Source: Heliocybe sulcata (lineage: Eukaryota; Basidiomycota; Agaricomycetes; Gloeophyllales; Gloeophyllaceae). From it: a DNA stretch of 64,000 nucleotides. The notes beneath the pieces were generated by a model. The model made no database searches, was not told where the DNA came from, and saw only the letters and a program-made list of their open reading frames with translations. Shown one piece after another: positions 21,870-33,157 of the stretch (position 1 is its first letter; every line of letters starts with the position of its first letter). Location: assembly GCA_004369045.1 (NCBI GenBank), contig ML213514.1:542596-606595 (forward strand). The letters run 5' to 3'. Position numbers and translations under genes: made by a program.

Positions 21870-24800
21870 ATGGCGACCATCGACGGGCCTCGCATTGCTC
21901 CGACAGAGGCTGCCGAGTCTATGCGAGACGCGACCTCAGCGAACACGCCTCTATCCGGTGCATCGCTCTCGCGTCGATCTCGGACGCGTACTAGCAGATC
22001 GAGGGCAGGCTCTATCCAGACTGCCCCCACAGAGACGCAAGGGAAAGGTGCGGGGCCCTCGACGGCAAAGGCTAAGAAGTTCGGCGACGCTGACGTCCTC
22101 GTGCCTCCGCCGAATGGGACGGGTGGAGCCACCAAGGTAGTTATGGGATCTGCAGGGAACCGAGCCAGGACGCCTACAAGCACGACGAGCACTTCCCGAC
22201 TTGCTCTGGCAGATGCGGGTGCTATACAGTCATTGCACAAGGGACAAGGAGCGGGGACGAGCGTTGCATCTCGAGAGTCAAATGAGGTGAGTAGCAGTTT
22301 CGCTTGGATAAGGTCGTATATCAAACAACACGAATCAACCTAGGCTTCTGCTCGCAAGAGATGTCAAAGCCTGCCGCGACGACTTGCTAGCAAGGCGGGT
22401 TCGTCGTCAGATTCTTCCTCGCAACCGAGTCCCGCCACTCCGTTTCCGATCCCTGGTACCTCTCCTATCGTGTCCTCGGCGTCTCGGGATGAAATCCGCC
22501 AGTCTATAATCTCTACCACATCGTCGTCGGTGTATCCAGCTTCTACTATCTCACGCAGTGGTTCGGTGTCGACGACCCGGTTCTTCTCTGACGACGACGA
22601 CGTACTGGATTCAAAACTGCGCGAGTTCTCATCGAGCTTCGACGTAGACGATGTTTCTGAGCGTCTCCGACTGCTGGTCACTAACAGCTACTTCCTCCCG
22701 CCTGCTCATTCTAAACCCGCCCTCTCTCACTTGGGCTTGAGTGTACCGAAAACACCGACGAAGCCCGCTAGTCCGGGCTTTTTGGACATATTCCGATTGG
22801 GCAAGTCGAGATCGAAACCCACAACACCCGAGGGTGAACCGAGCGCTCCTGTTGTTCCCATTTTACGAACGACCTCGGATTCCACGACAGCATCGGGTTG
22901 GATTCCTACGCAAGGCTATTCCCGTTCAGCGCCTCCCAGTCCTGCACCTCACGAATACATGCGGCCGAGTAAGGAGGCGAATCGGGCCCCGAGAGTGGTC
23001 GTTGTTCGGGAAAGAATGGACAACTTGGAGCTGGCAGCGAAGGAAGCGGAAGAAGTGTTGAAGACGAGAGGGGAAAGCAATTCTGTTCCCTTCTTCGTCG
23101 ACGATGTTGTGGACCCCACGGACGCAGTCGATGTCCCACATAGTAACACTGAGGTCGCACACTTGATGGTCGGAGATGCCATGGATGCGGCGGAACTGGC
23201 TGACGCTCTTGTCCCTCCGGCGACAAGTCCTGCCCTTTGGTCATTGGATTCACAGGAGGTCAATTGGAGGAAAGCCATATTACATCAGGCTGTGGGACAC
23301 TCCCTGAACAACTCGTCTATGTCCTCTTCTGCAGGCATGTCCGCCGTTTCTCCGACATCGCCATCCTCTCTGGAATGGAGCTCCTCGATGGCATTGGCCA
23401 AGGGCACAGTGGGAAGACCTATCATCGACCAGACGCTCATCGAGCGTGAGGAGAATGAGAGGAGCAAGACCCTGCGGCCTAGTAAATCCGAGAGTAGGCT
23501 AACAGCTCGCAAAGCTGGACAGCCGATCCGTACATCCCCAGGGCAATCCGCGCCGTCCACGTCCAGGGTATCGATTCAGGCCCTGCGAAGGGTAGGGTCG
23601 CCACCGGTACCTCCTGTTCCCTTGGCTCCTCCGCCTCGTCGGCCCTTGTTAAATTCATTATATTCTCTATCTCAGGTCGATCTTTCCGGAGGCGCCGGGG
23701 ATGTGATTCAGGACACGACACATGCTGTCCGCAAGTCTATGTCGTCTCCCGCCCTCGGGCATATTCATGAGCATGGGGTGAATACAAGAGCCTTTGTCTT
23801 GACCCCACCTCCGCTTGCTCGCCCTAGCAGGAGGTCAGCGGTATCACCCATCCTGCCGGAAGAGGCGGAGACTCGAGATTCCTCGCCGGTTTCTGAGCGG
23901 ACCGATGGACCTCGGTATTCGGACGAGAAGCCGCCGAGTGCGCTATACGTGACCCCCCGAGACTCTGATGAGATGTTACCGCGACCATCCGTCAGCGTCT
24001 CTGTCAGCACGTACGGCCGTCCTTCTATGTCTGATTATTCTCAACCGTCGCCGTCGCCGACGCAGTCGGCCTTCCAAGATGCACTGTTTGATGCCAGGTC
24101 TAGCACCAGCTCTATTCCTCGCATTAGCATCGACGGTGTGGAACACACTCCTCATCGTGATATTCCTCGCCGTTCTGAATCGTCTGTCTCTCGGAGACCG
24201 TCGCCGCTTAGGAGTCAAGCCTTTGCTAGATCTCCAACCTATCCTATTCTCGGTTCTTCATCCTCGTCCCGTGAAGATGACTTTGAGTCTTCCGACTCCA
24301 GATCCATCCCGGCATCCCCAACGACAATGCAACCTATACTTGCGCCTCCCCCGACGACTCCACCTTTGCCCGATTTCTTTTCGCCTCCCCCAACGACCCC
24401 GCCTTTGCCAGATTTTAGTGCATCTCCAGGATCACCTCCGGCACCAATATTGGAGCAACGCAGTAGAATGTCACCTGGCCCGCTGGCGGTTCGTATACCA
24501 TCGCGGCGGATAAAGCAAGATATCCATACTGCCCCGGTACCTGCCTCCCCGATTTCCTTCTTCGACAGTATAGAGGAACAATCTATTGCCTTAGACGCCC
24601 TTGATTCGTCGGACGAAGAGGAAGATAATGCTGCTCAGCAAATCAATGATACCCAAAGTGCTCGGATTTACATGGATACCCGGACGAATGCTTCTACTAG
24701 CACCTTCTCGATTTCGTCTGCTCAATATTCTATTACTCGGCAAGGAAATTTCTCAACACCGTACCTAACGCCTTCGCAAGCTTCCGTTCATTCCCTCCCT

Positions 24801-25175
24801 GCCTCCGCAACACCTTCGTTTGACCTCAAGAGAAATAAACCCGTCAGTAACGTCCCTTCACGAGGGACGTTCTTTTCTGGAAAGAAGGGCAAAGGCAAAG
24901 GCATAAGCTCCGTCTCCCCTCTGGATATCGGGAACTACGACCAGAGGCAATCTATAGGTGCGGAGTCGATGGCTAGCATCCGCAAGTCAGAGGGCGAGCG
25001 CCCCGGGACGGCAGGTTCGGGTCAGGCCAGTGTAGACAGTCATGGGAGTGCAGGTCGTCGAGATGCATCTTTGGAGATGTTCGAGGGCATGTTGACGAAG
25101 CACCTTCAGGCGGAGAAGGATGTTATGAAGAGGATCGCCGATAACGCTTCGAGCCTGCAAAAGCGTCGACGGTAG
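21870..25175 (+). CDS. Large disordered Ser/Pro-rich protein, 1082 aa
   Basis: Two exons (21870-22286, 22344-25175) joined in phase 0. Nearly the whole product is low-complexity, rich in Ser, Pro, Arg and Thr, with many basic-SP phosphorylation-like motifs. An 11-residue unit, PPPTTPPLPDF, occurs twice in tandem near 24350-24410. The only region likely to fold is the C-terminal 40 residues, a charged helix (MFEGMLTKHLQAEKDVMKR...) that looks like a short coiled coil. No catalytic domain, signal peptide or membrane segment. The long open frame and codon use support a real gene, but I do not recognise a function. A scaffold or polarity/signalling adaptor is only a guess. Confidence 0.8.
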
Positions 25176-25617
25176 GCTTGGACGGATTGTCTGAGTTATT
25201 GCTCTATATTTACTATTGTCTCATCTTGTTTATCTATATCATACCATTTGCTCCTGGTCGTATACGAGTATATAGTTATTATGTAAATAAGGAAGCAGAG
25301 TCGGGATCCCTTCAAAGCTTCAGGCCTTCAGGCCTCAGGGAGCCACATGGCGCCACAGTCTAAGAAGTGCAGTTTCGCCCCCGGAGCACGTGCCCCGAAG
25401 TGAGCGCTCTCCCTGTAGAGTCATGTTCAGTCTTGCTGGGCCTTATAGTAATAACTGCTGGTATCCCCCCCTTGGCCCTTTCTTTGAGTCGCAGCATCTG
25501 AGCCTCTCTACTTACCGTCACTCTGAGGTCAGAACGCATTGTTCAGACTGACCTTGCTGAGATACACGCTACTCTTGTGCATCGGGGTAGCCTCGAGTCG
25601 AGACACGTCTGGAGAAG
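25176..25617. other. Intergenic region
   Basis: 442 bp between two plus-strand genes. A T-rich 3' UTR-like segment follows the Ser/Pro-rich gene. Nothing else recognised. Confidence 0.4.
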
Positions 25618-27338
25618 ATGGAACTACAATACTCATGGCACCAGGTAAGATGCTTGCCTTCTGATCCATGTGCATCTCATAGTCCTGTATGCAGTCTCAT
25701 GACCAGGTAAGTCCCTCGGGAATCATCAGGGGAGCGTTCGTTCATATGTTGAACTCAGGCCACCGTGCTCCTTGTCGTGCCGTATGAGAGTACGGAAGAT
25801 GACGTTCTGGTACAGTGAAACTATGCTCCGTAGCATTCCTGCTTGACGGACAACGTAGTTCGTTATCGACCGGAATAATATCGCGGCTGGTGTGCGTGGC
25901 CGTGTCCCTATGGTGAAGGTGGGGACCACAGCGTTATCCCCGTCAACAATGTTCATGTTTATTTCTTGCTTAGGGTCGGCTTTATGGCGGGATTGACCCG
26001 TCGGCCTCCACCTGGCAATTAGAACCTCGGCCATCAGGCTATTCGGGACGAGAGAGGACAATTTCTTCCATATCGACTGCTTCCACGCAGTCTTCCTACT
26101 CCGTGGTATCTGATCCTGAAATCTTGAGCAGCTTTAGCAGTGCCATCGGGAGTGGCCCAGCTTCAGACATCGAAGATATCTCTGGATCATTTTCTGCGAC
26201 TTCCTCTCCCGTGTTTTCCTCGCCGGAGGAGCACAACACAGTCCCTATGTTTTCGGGACGGAGCATACAACAGAGCAGTTCACGACCAAGGTCACCTAAC
26301 CTCTGTCCGGCCCTCAGCGTGACATCCTCGGTGTCCTCCATCGATCCCTCTTCCCGTTCAGGTAGATTGTTAACCTTGCATCTTGAGAAGGCGGAGTCGG
26401 CCATATGGCCGTGTTTGATCTCCGGTCCCGCTCCCAGGGCACTCGAGTCCCGCACTCTTGCTCCTCTTTCGTCTAATCAGGCGATAGAACAGAAATACAA
26501 CATGGATCCGACCAGCCTACTACTCCTGGGATCTGACCTCCTTGATCTCCGCAGAGAGGAGGAGGAGGCCTTCGAGTATTTATTGTACGTATTGAACCAG
26601 ATGCTTTGTCTCATCAACATAGATGTCGACATGTAACCTAGGCGTGCATGGACCTTTGGGCAAATACCATCAGCTGCGCTCAAGCTTGTGACACATTACC
26701 TGCCGCCACATTTGGCACCAGTGTCTGCCTTCGTACAAGAAGATCCTGAACCAGGGACAGTGGCTTATTACTTCAAATGCATTGGAGGTGCAGAGGGCCT
26801 CTCCGAGGCGTACCTTGCGGCAGGCCATCTTTACCTGGAGGGGACTGCATCGAAATTACTCGCGAGGCCTTATTCGCCTCTCTCTTCGATCCGGATCCCC
26901 GCAGGCGGTCCGCCATCAAGCTACAGTGTCTCAGACACTGAAGGCTGGCATCGTGATCGGGAGAAGGCGAAAGCCTATTTCAGCTGCGCCAAAGCTCTCA
27001 ATCCGTCCCTAGACGCCCCTGCTCTCTTCACAGACGAACATGAGCTTCGATCAGGGGCGTCATCCAGCGGTGGCATAGGGCTGAATATGCCGTCCCTGGT
27101 TATCGACTCGAAAGAGTCAAGAGAAATCGTACCCGAGCCGGACGAGCCAGGCGATCAAGCCTCAGGGCTGCGCAGGAGACGAAGAGGGAGCACAGTGACC
27201 GCGACAAAACCTCAGCAGGGACAAGATGGTACTTGGTATTTGTACGTGCCGGGCTTGGTTGGAGCCGGCACTGCGTTGCTTGTGATTGGTGTCATAGGAG
27301 CTATCAATTTTTCTTGGAAGAAAAATCAAAGCTCCTAG
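25618..27338 (+). CDS. Sel1-like repeat protein with C-terminal membrane anchor
   Basis: Proposed exons 25618-25644, 25695-25706, 25759-25809, 25859-25912, 25974-26584, 26642-27338 (483 residues). The last two exons are well supported. They encode a Ser-rich linker, then an EAFEYLL helix and TPR/Sel1-like helices (AYYFKCIGGAEGL, AYLAAGHLYLEG), and finally one hydrophobic span, YVPGLVGAGTALLVIGVIG, close to the C-terminus. A tail-anchored topology is likely. Sel1 repeats scaffold protein complexes, as in ERAD and chitin-synthase regulators. The first four small exons are all phase 0 and were chosen only on splice consensus, so the 5' end is tentative. The 12-nt exon 2 could be skipped without a frame change. 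Confidence 0.65.
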
Positions 27339-27723
27339 CTGCATCGTGTGGCTTAGTGGGGCGAAGTTGAAAATGTATGGCTACATGCATGGATGGATCT
27401 TTATACACGCCCCTACATGTTGGACATATGTGAAGGAACGACTTAATAAAGTGTGAAGGCGCTGTAGGTGGCGATCGTTCTTGCACAAGAAGAAGACAAA
27501 TGTGATCCCTATCTATATAAATTTCGGTATAATCTGTCGCGGTGCGACGGTACAAATTACAAGGCAGTTTCCTAGGGTACGTCTGTGTGATATCTCCAGA
27601 CAGTGCAAGGACCTACTCGAAGGGAATCTCTAGACCAGAGGACGCCCTGGCTTCGCGCTCTTCGAGAAGTCGCCCATCGGCTGCATCGAAAGGCTATGAG
27701 GATGAGTTCGTTCATTATAAGGA
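27339..27723. other. Convergent 3' region
   Basis: 385 bp between the stops of the Sel1-like gene (plus) and the DUF6534-like gene (minus). No gene seen. Confidence 0.5.
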
Positions 27724-29554
27724 CTACGCGGTGCTTACCATGTCGTCAAATACCTGAGTAGTTTCTTGAAAGATCTCGATTTGAGTGGACGCAATGTATG
27801 GAGGCTGGTTCCGAAGCCGACTTCTCGTCAATGAAGTTGGGTCTCGAGATGGCGTCATTTGTGCTGCATCTCGGCCAATTTTTAGGGCATGGTTCCGGGA
27901 ATTTAAGCTGCGGATAAGTATCCCGGTTAGAGAAAGGCTTCCCAGGACAGACCAGATCATTACCTCGCCAGGAAGGAATTTGCGTATACTGTTCAATGAG
28001 TGAGGTGAGACGGCAGAAATCCCTTGCTAAGGAAGGCACGTACGCTTGCTCTGTATCTCTACCAATCCCAAGAAAACCAAGGTACTAGGCAATGAGCCGT
28101 ACTGTGCTTTAATTAGCACCATCGTGGATGATGACGGTGGCTGAAACTTACCGTGATGACGATCACAACGGAAAAGATACTGCGATGAACATTAAGCCCT
28201 ATATCCTCCCCGATCAGCTAGGCACGTACGTGGTAAGTGCCCCAGTGTTGATTGTGTACGCCATGATGAACTTGAGGCGGTTATCCGAGCTAGGGAAGAT
28301 GATTAATTACGCCGTCCATCGCAGTCGGAGATGAATCTCTTACGGAGCGAAGCCAGAGCGGTTTTGGTCCAAGAGGTAGATTAAGGCGACTGCGACGATA
28401 ATGTCCACCACGGCCGCACTTGAGAGACCGCCGGCAAGGGTTACCTGCTCGAGCAAGCGCGTCTGAGACAGTCGTGACAGACGGAGTCGCGGAGCTACCC
28501 ACTAGAGGGAGTCTCTTCTCATGGAAAGTCGTCCATTTACCAACAGTATAACTGAGGTGAGAACGAGCAATTAGCGTCTACGACATGGTAACAGTGTGCC
28601 GATATCGTTACCATTGAACAGTCGTTGCTTATCATCACGGTGCGTTCTGAGTAAATTGTCACTCGCTGATAACGGCTTGAACCCACCGGTGCCAAACACT
28701 GATGATCCATGAGCATCGGGGATGGAGCGGAGTCAAGATGGAACTCACCGAAACGAGCCACCGCTAACAGGGTCTGCTCTCGTAAGTAAAGACTCCTGGT
28801 ACAATGGGACGTCGCTAACTCACCGTAATGCCGGTTAATGTTTTGTTACCATGGCTCACTGCGAAAGAGTCAGAGGGCGCAGGTCAGAGTCGAAATTAAC
28901 TCACTGATCCATAGTCGCCGGATATAGTATGCGTGGACCAGCCCAGCTACCAGGACCTGAAGTACCGTGAGTATCATCGAGTGCGTCAGACAAAAGTGGC
29001 GACTTACACCTAGTATCACCGTGATCTACGCCAGACGACAAGAGGTTAAGTCCATGTTGCTGGTGCCAAACGAGAGTCACTTACACCTCCACTCCTGGTA
29101 GAAGTTAAGTCAATGTGGACATCGGAGCGCTTGAAGAGTGCAGCATACCAATAAATATCGTCAAGGAATGGCTCATCTCCGAAATGAGTGATTGTGTAGA
29201 CGTAGATGAAGTCTATACAAAACGCTGTGTGCAGTGTCTCCAAAACCCTGGGGAAAGCATTATGGCACAGGTTCTCCCGCAACGCTGTTCCGACTTGCCA
29301 TATTATCCCGACCTAAACTCCATTAGCGGATGCGCTTAGATGCCAATCATAGTACTGGATGCTCACCATCCACTTCAGGAAAGCACGATCCCCAGGATAC
29401 TGCTGATAGTACACGAAACTCTGCGTACATGTAACGCCATACAGACTGTCGCGTCGTCAGGACTGTCAGTAGGAGATGGCAGGACTAGCGCTTACATAGC
29501 AGCGATAAATATACAAATAAGTAGATCCCCCGCAATGTCCTTAACCACAGACAT
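27724..29554 (-). CDS. DUF6534-like multi-pass membrane protein, 308 aa
   Basis: Seventeen exons, all in phase, starting at 29554 (MSVVKDIAGDLLICIFIAA). Exon sizes from the 5' end are 59, 79, 14, 99, 10, 18, 52, 35, 25, 12, 11, 158, 60, 28, 58, 25 and 184 nt. About seven hydrophobic spans follow the family order: LYGVTCTQSFVYYQQYPGD, a WVLETLHTAF helix, VLVAGLVHAYYIRRLW, LAGGLSSAAVVDIIVA, AYTINTGALT, and SKLYANSFLASLNSR before a cytosolic tail. Such proteins are expanded in mushroom-forming fungi and their function is unknown, so a receptor-like role is speculation. The intron at 29248-29298 uses a GC donor. It starts about 1.2 kb from the divergent NUF2 gene. Confidence 0.85.
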
Positions 29555-30710
29555 GACAGTTGCAGAGAGGAAAGCCCTGGCATGCAGACTAGCCGATGCT
29601 CCTTATAACGGACAGCCATGTCGCTACTGGATATGTCGGATCAGGAGAACTGCAGAGAATATTGATAGAGCTCGGGCGATCACCCGAGGTACAGGAAGGA
29701 ACAGGCAACTGACGTGGGATTGCTTCCATTTTCGACAACTGCTGTCTCGACTCCCTGCTGCACTCTTGCTCGGGGTCTGTCTACGCGCACAGGGCGACAT
29801 GGAAAGCCTCTACACACAGGTGTCACGTCGGCCTGTGGCCCTCCCTGCTGAATATTGTGTTAATCCATACAGCATGCCACTTTCTATCCCGGATGTCGAC
29901 TGGCTCAGAGAATTGATCTTGTGGGAGCGAGTCAGGTGCATTATAGCCGAATAGTAGCATCCTCCGTAACGCCATAACCGTCGTGCGAATGCAAAGCGGA
30001 CAGCATCAAGAGATCGTGATGAGCTATGGATCCATAGAAAGTGTCGTCCCACCGCTTGTGCTCGGCTAACATCATTTTGCTTCCGTCGTGGGGTATGGCT
30101 GCGCGCCAAATCTTCTTCACGAAGAGGAAGCAAAGTGAGCGAAGTAAACGTGGGCTATGGTATGCCGAAGGCAAATGCGAGTTTTGGGAGAGGCCAAAGT
30201 TCATTGGCAGTTACAGACGTTTTTTCGCAGGTTGTCAATGGATATTCCGAAACCATCGGGTTTCAACGTTCAACAGCCGTAGGCCCAGAGAAAGCAGATC
30301 CTGACCGTCCTGCGGGAACTCAAGGAAATGCCCGCAAGCTAGAAGATCCCATCCCCGAGGCAGCATCTCCTGAGGCACTGCAGATGATCAAGAAAAGCCG
30401 GATATTGAGTAGCACACCATGGTCGTCGGCCAATAGAACAGTCTCAACTGGTATTCGCTCAAGCGCTCAAGCTTGGCACCCGCATGATACGGCCAAGAAT
30501 TGAGATGTGAGAACTTTTCGACTCGACCTTGTTTGTGACAGGCGGTGTAGGTCCTTGTTTGTGGCAGAAGAGAGACGCGTGCTGTCACATCTTACGGTCT
30601 GTGACTCCTCCTGTTTCTCTCGTCGACGCGTGTGGAGATTCTCGGGTTCCTCCATAAGCCATCCACTACCCGTAATACAAGGCTGATATCTCCTAAAACT
30701 ATCGCTGAAC
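29555..30710. other. Divergent intergenic region, no supported gene
   Basis: About 1.2 kb between the starts of the DUF6534-like gene and NUF2. A plus-strand frame at 29340-29954 overlaps the DUF6534-like 5' exons and has no family similarity. Another at 30135-30503 lacks an ATG. Neither is supported. Confidence 0.4.
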
Positions 30711-32500
30711 ATGTCAGACAATGACGGCCGGTTTTGGTACCCCTCTATGTCCATCCGCGAGATCGCCGAAGCGCTGGAAGCTTGGAACCTGACTGTTAGC
30801 CACGAACAGCTCGTCAAGCCCTCGTCGGACTTTGTCATGTCCGTGTACACGGTCTGCGTGCAGCAGGTAACCGGGATAACACAGGAGAGCTTGATGCCTG
30901 CGGTAAACAGGTCGATAGCTGCTATCAACAGCCCATACGCGGTGTGTGCTCAGCAGCCGTCGGCTCTATAAGGAAGCTGACACTGACAGAAACTTGCAGG
31001 AGCTCTACACCCAGGGTCTTGCGCAGAACTTCCTGCTACACCATATGTAGACTTATAGCCCTCTATTTTTGCGTGCCTCGAGGAGCTGATGACATGCTGC
31101 AGAACCCGATTCGCCGCAACCGCCCGCATGGCAGACTTCAACTCTCGAGATATCTACTTTCCCGAAGCAGAGCGGACTCGCCTCATTCTGTCAGCCTTTA
31201 TCAATCTTGTCAAGTTCCATGAACAGTGTGCGGCAACCATCGATGAAATTCGCAGGAAGGATGCGGAGCTCGAGTCGGAGCGGGAGGAGGCTATCAGACG
31301 TCTAGCTGACATGGAGAGGGAGCTTGATGCCCATAAGTGAGTCATAGGTAGCATCCTAGACTGGCGGTGCTGACTTGGCGGCGAAGGGCGAAGCGAGCAG
31401 AGGACGAGCCGCGCTGCGAACAACTTCGGAAGGAGACAGCTGCCATATTGGCGAAATTAATTGAGTACAAGGACGTCTATACGGACATCTGCAAGCAGAT
31501 CGAGAAATTGAAGACTGAGAAAGCTACGGTGCTTCAGCGCAAGGTGCGGATAGTCGCAAGTGTCCGGTGCATGTGACTGACGCGATGATTCGCAGGAAGC
31601 TCTTAATAAAGAGTTATCCGTTGTCGTGGAGTCCATCTCGCACAAACGGTCTCGGATAGTCCAGTCTCCGGAGCGTTTGAAACGCAGTATCGCGTCAATG
31701 AGAGCCACTGCTGCAGAAGAGAAGCAGACTCTCGCATCCAATGAAGCTAAAATACGAGATCTGAAGAATAAGATCAGCATCATTCAGGGCATCGACAAGG
31801 TAGGTTTTTCGTTTCCATTATCGTGGAGTCTGCATACTCATGCTTGATACCTTAGGACATTCGCTCTTGCGTGGAGCAATTGCAAGACGTGCAGAAGAAA
31901 GTGAACCATCTCGAGACGACGCAGAAGGAGCTTTCAGAACTACGAGAACATCTAACAAAGCAAAGGATCGCGAAGAGCGATCTTGAACGCAAGTACGAGG
32001 TGCGGGGTCTATCCGCCACATCATGTCTGCTTACGCTGACTGCATCATGTTTTCAAGCGTATGAGGCAACAGCTCGCAAATGCGGAGGAGAAACTGGAGC
32101 GCACGCAGCATCAGGCTGAGGAGAAGCGAGCTACTAGTCAGCGGATGATCGAGGAGCTGAAGCTGGATTATGAGAAGATGGCTGCGGAGCGGCGAGAGAA
32201 CGACAAGCAGATGGAGGAACTGAGAGCACAGGCGGACGCGATAGAAGAGATGGTGCGTATCATCCATTATGAGTGACAGGACGATGCTCACGATTCTTGC
32301 TCGTGTCGTAGAAAGCAAGACATCTCAAGCAGAGCGAGGCTGAACTTGCGGAGCTGCTGCATGAATACTGGGCTCTACGACATGAGACAGGTGCGTTGCC
32401 GTCTTGTCGATCTTGATCAATGTTGTGACCAGGTGTCTTGACAGAGGTGTACATGGAAACCCTATCAAACAAGCTTGGGATGCACGTCACTCGGGATTAA
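30711..32500 (+). CDS. NUF2: Kinetochore protein Nuf2
   Basis: Nine exons (30711-30941, 31000-31046, 31103-31336, 31387-31543, 31596-31799, 31856-31999, 32058-32252, 32312-32390, 32433-32500) give 452 residues, the usual Nuf2 length. The N-terminal calponin-homology domain opens with FWYPSMSIREIAEALEAWN and includes VYTVCVQQVTGIT, then RLILSAFINLVKF. From about residue 150 the protein is a nearly continuous coiled coil containing the family phrase RSRIVQSPERLKR. It ends LSNKLGMHVTRD. Nuf2 pairs with Ndc80 to form the microtubule-binding arm of the Ndc80 complex at kinetochores. Junctions are all in phase. The second intron acceptor (before 31103) was picked to keep the frame. Confidence 0.93.
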
Positions 32501-33157
32501 CGTGGTCGGCTGGCGGTGGATCTAATAATCAAATGCTTCGCCGGCTTCCGACTGCGGAGATCCGCTTCGACACGCGATATCAAGTCTCCTCCAGTCGAGC
32601 TTCTGTGCTATCGTTGTTCTAGCCTGCTTTTCAGATGCGTACATTGCTAATTGGTCTATATTGTAGCTAAGTCATACTTGTCCTGTGTTACATTGTTTTA
32701 TCTGCGTGCCACTATAGGCCAGGGTAGGCCGTGCATTACCATGTACGTGGCAACGGAACAGAACTGCGGCTCGAGCACTTCCAGAATGCTATAATTGTAC
32801 CGCCACATACCTTAGAAGGCAAGTCCCGAAGCCTTGGATCTGCACTCTTGCTTTGCTGGTGGGCGATATCTCAGTCTACTACCGGCTACGTGCTCGCCAA
32901 TTTGATGCCCATACTTACATAGAGACTGGTGGACTGGCGTCGGAGCCATAGAACTCGCCCCGCTCGCCGAAGCGGAAATGGGGTGAAGACGGGAGCTGCG
33001 AAAGGCGTTCTTCGCGATCACTGAAATGCTTCCATTCGTCACGTGACGAATGCCGACGCTCTTCGATATGTTTGCCGAATCGTTTCAGCAGCGGCGAATG
33101 TCCTCGTCTCGACGACTAGCTGCTCTATAATTACATTTGTTTAATTACCCAAACGCC
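32501..33157. other. Intergenic region with an 18-bp palindrome
   Basis: 657 bp between NUF2 and the second exchanger gene. The perfect palindrome at 33034-33051 sits about 107 bp before the exchanger start. A TATA-like CTATAATT lies near 33124. No gene seen. Confidence 0.45.
33034..33051. promoter_or_regulatory. Palindromic TCACGTGA element
   Basis: ATTCGTCACGTGACGAAT is a perfect 18-bp palindrome centred on CACGTG, the E-box read by bHLH factors such as Cbf1 or Pho4. Its place just upstream of the CAX-like start suggests an operator. Inference only. Confidence 0.5.

Noticed and set aside
29340-29954. 204-codon plus-strand open frame
   Set aside because: It overlaps well-supported antisense exons of the DUF6534-like gene, has atypical composition and no family similarity.
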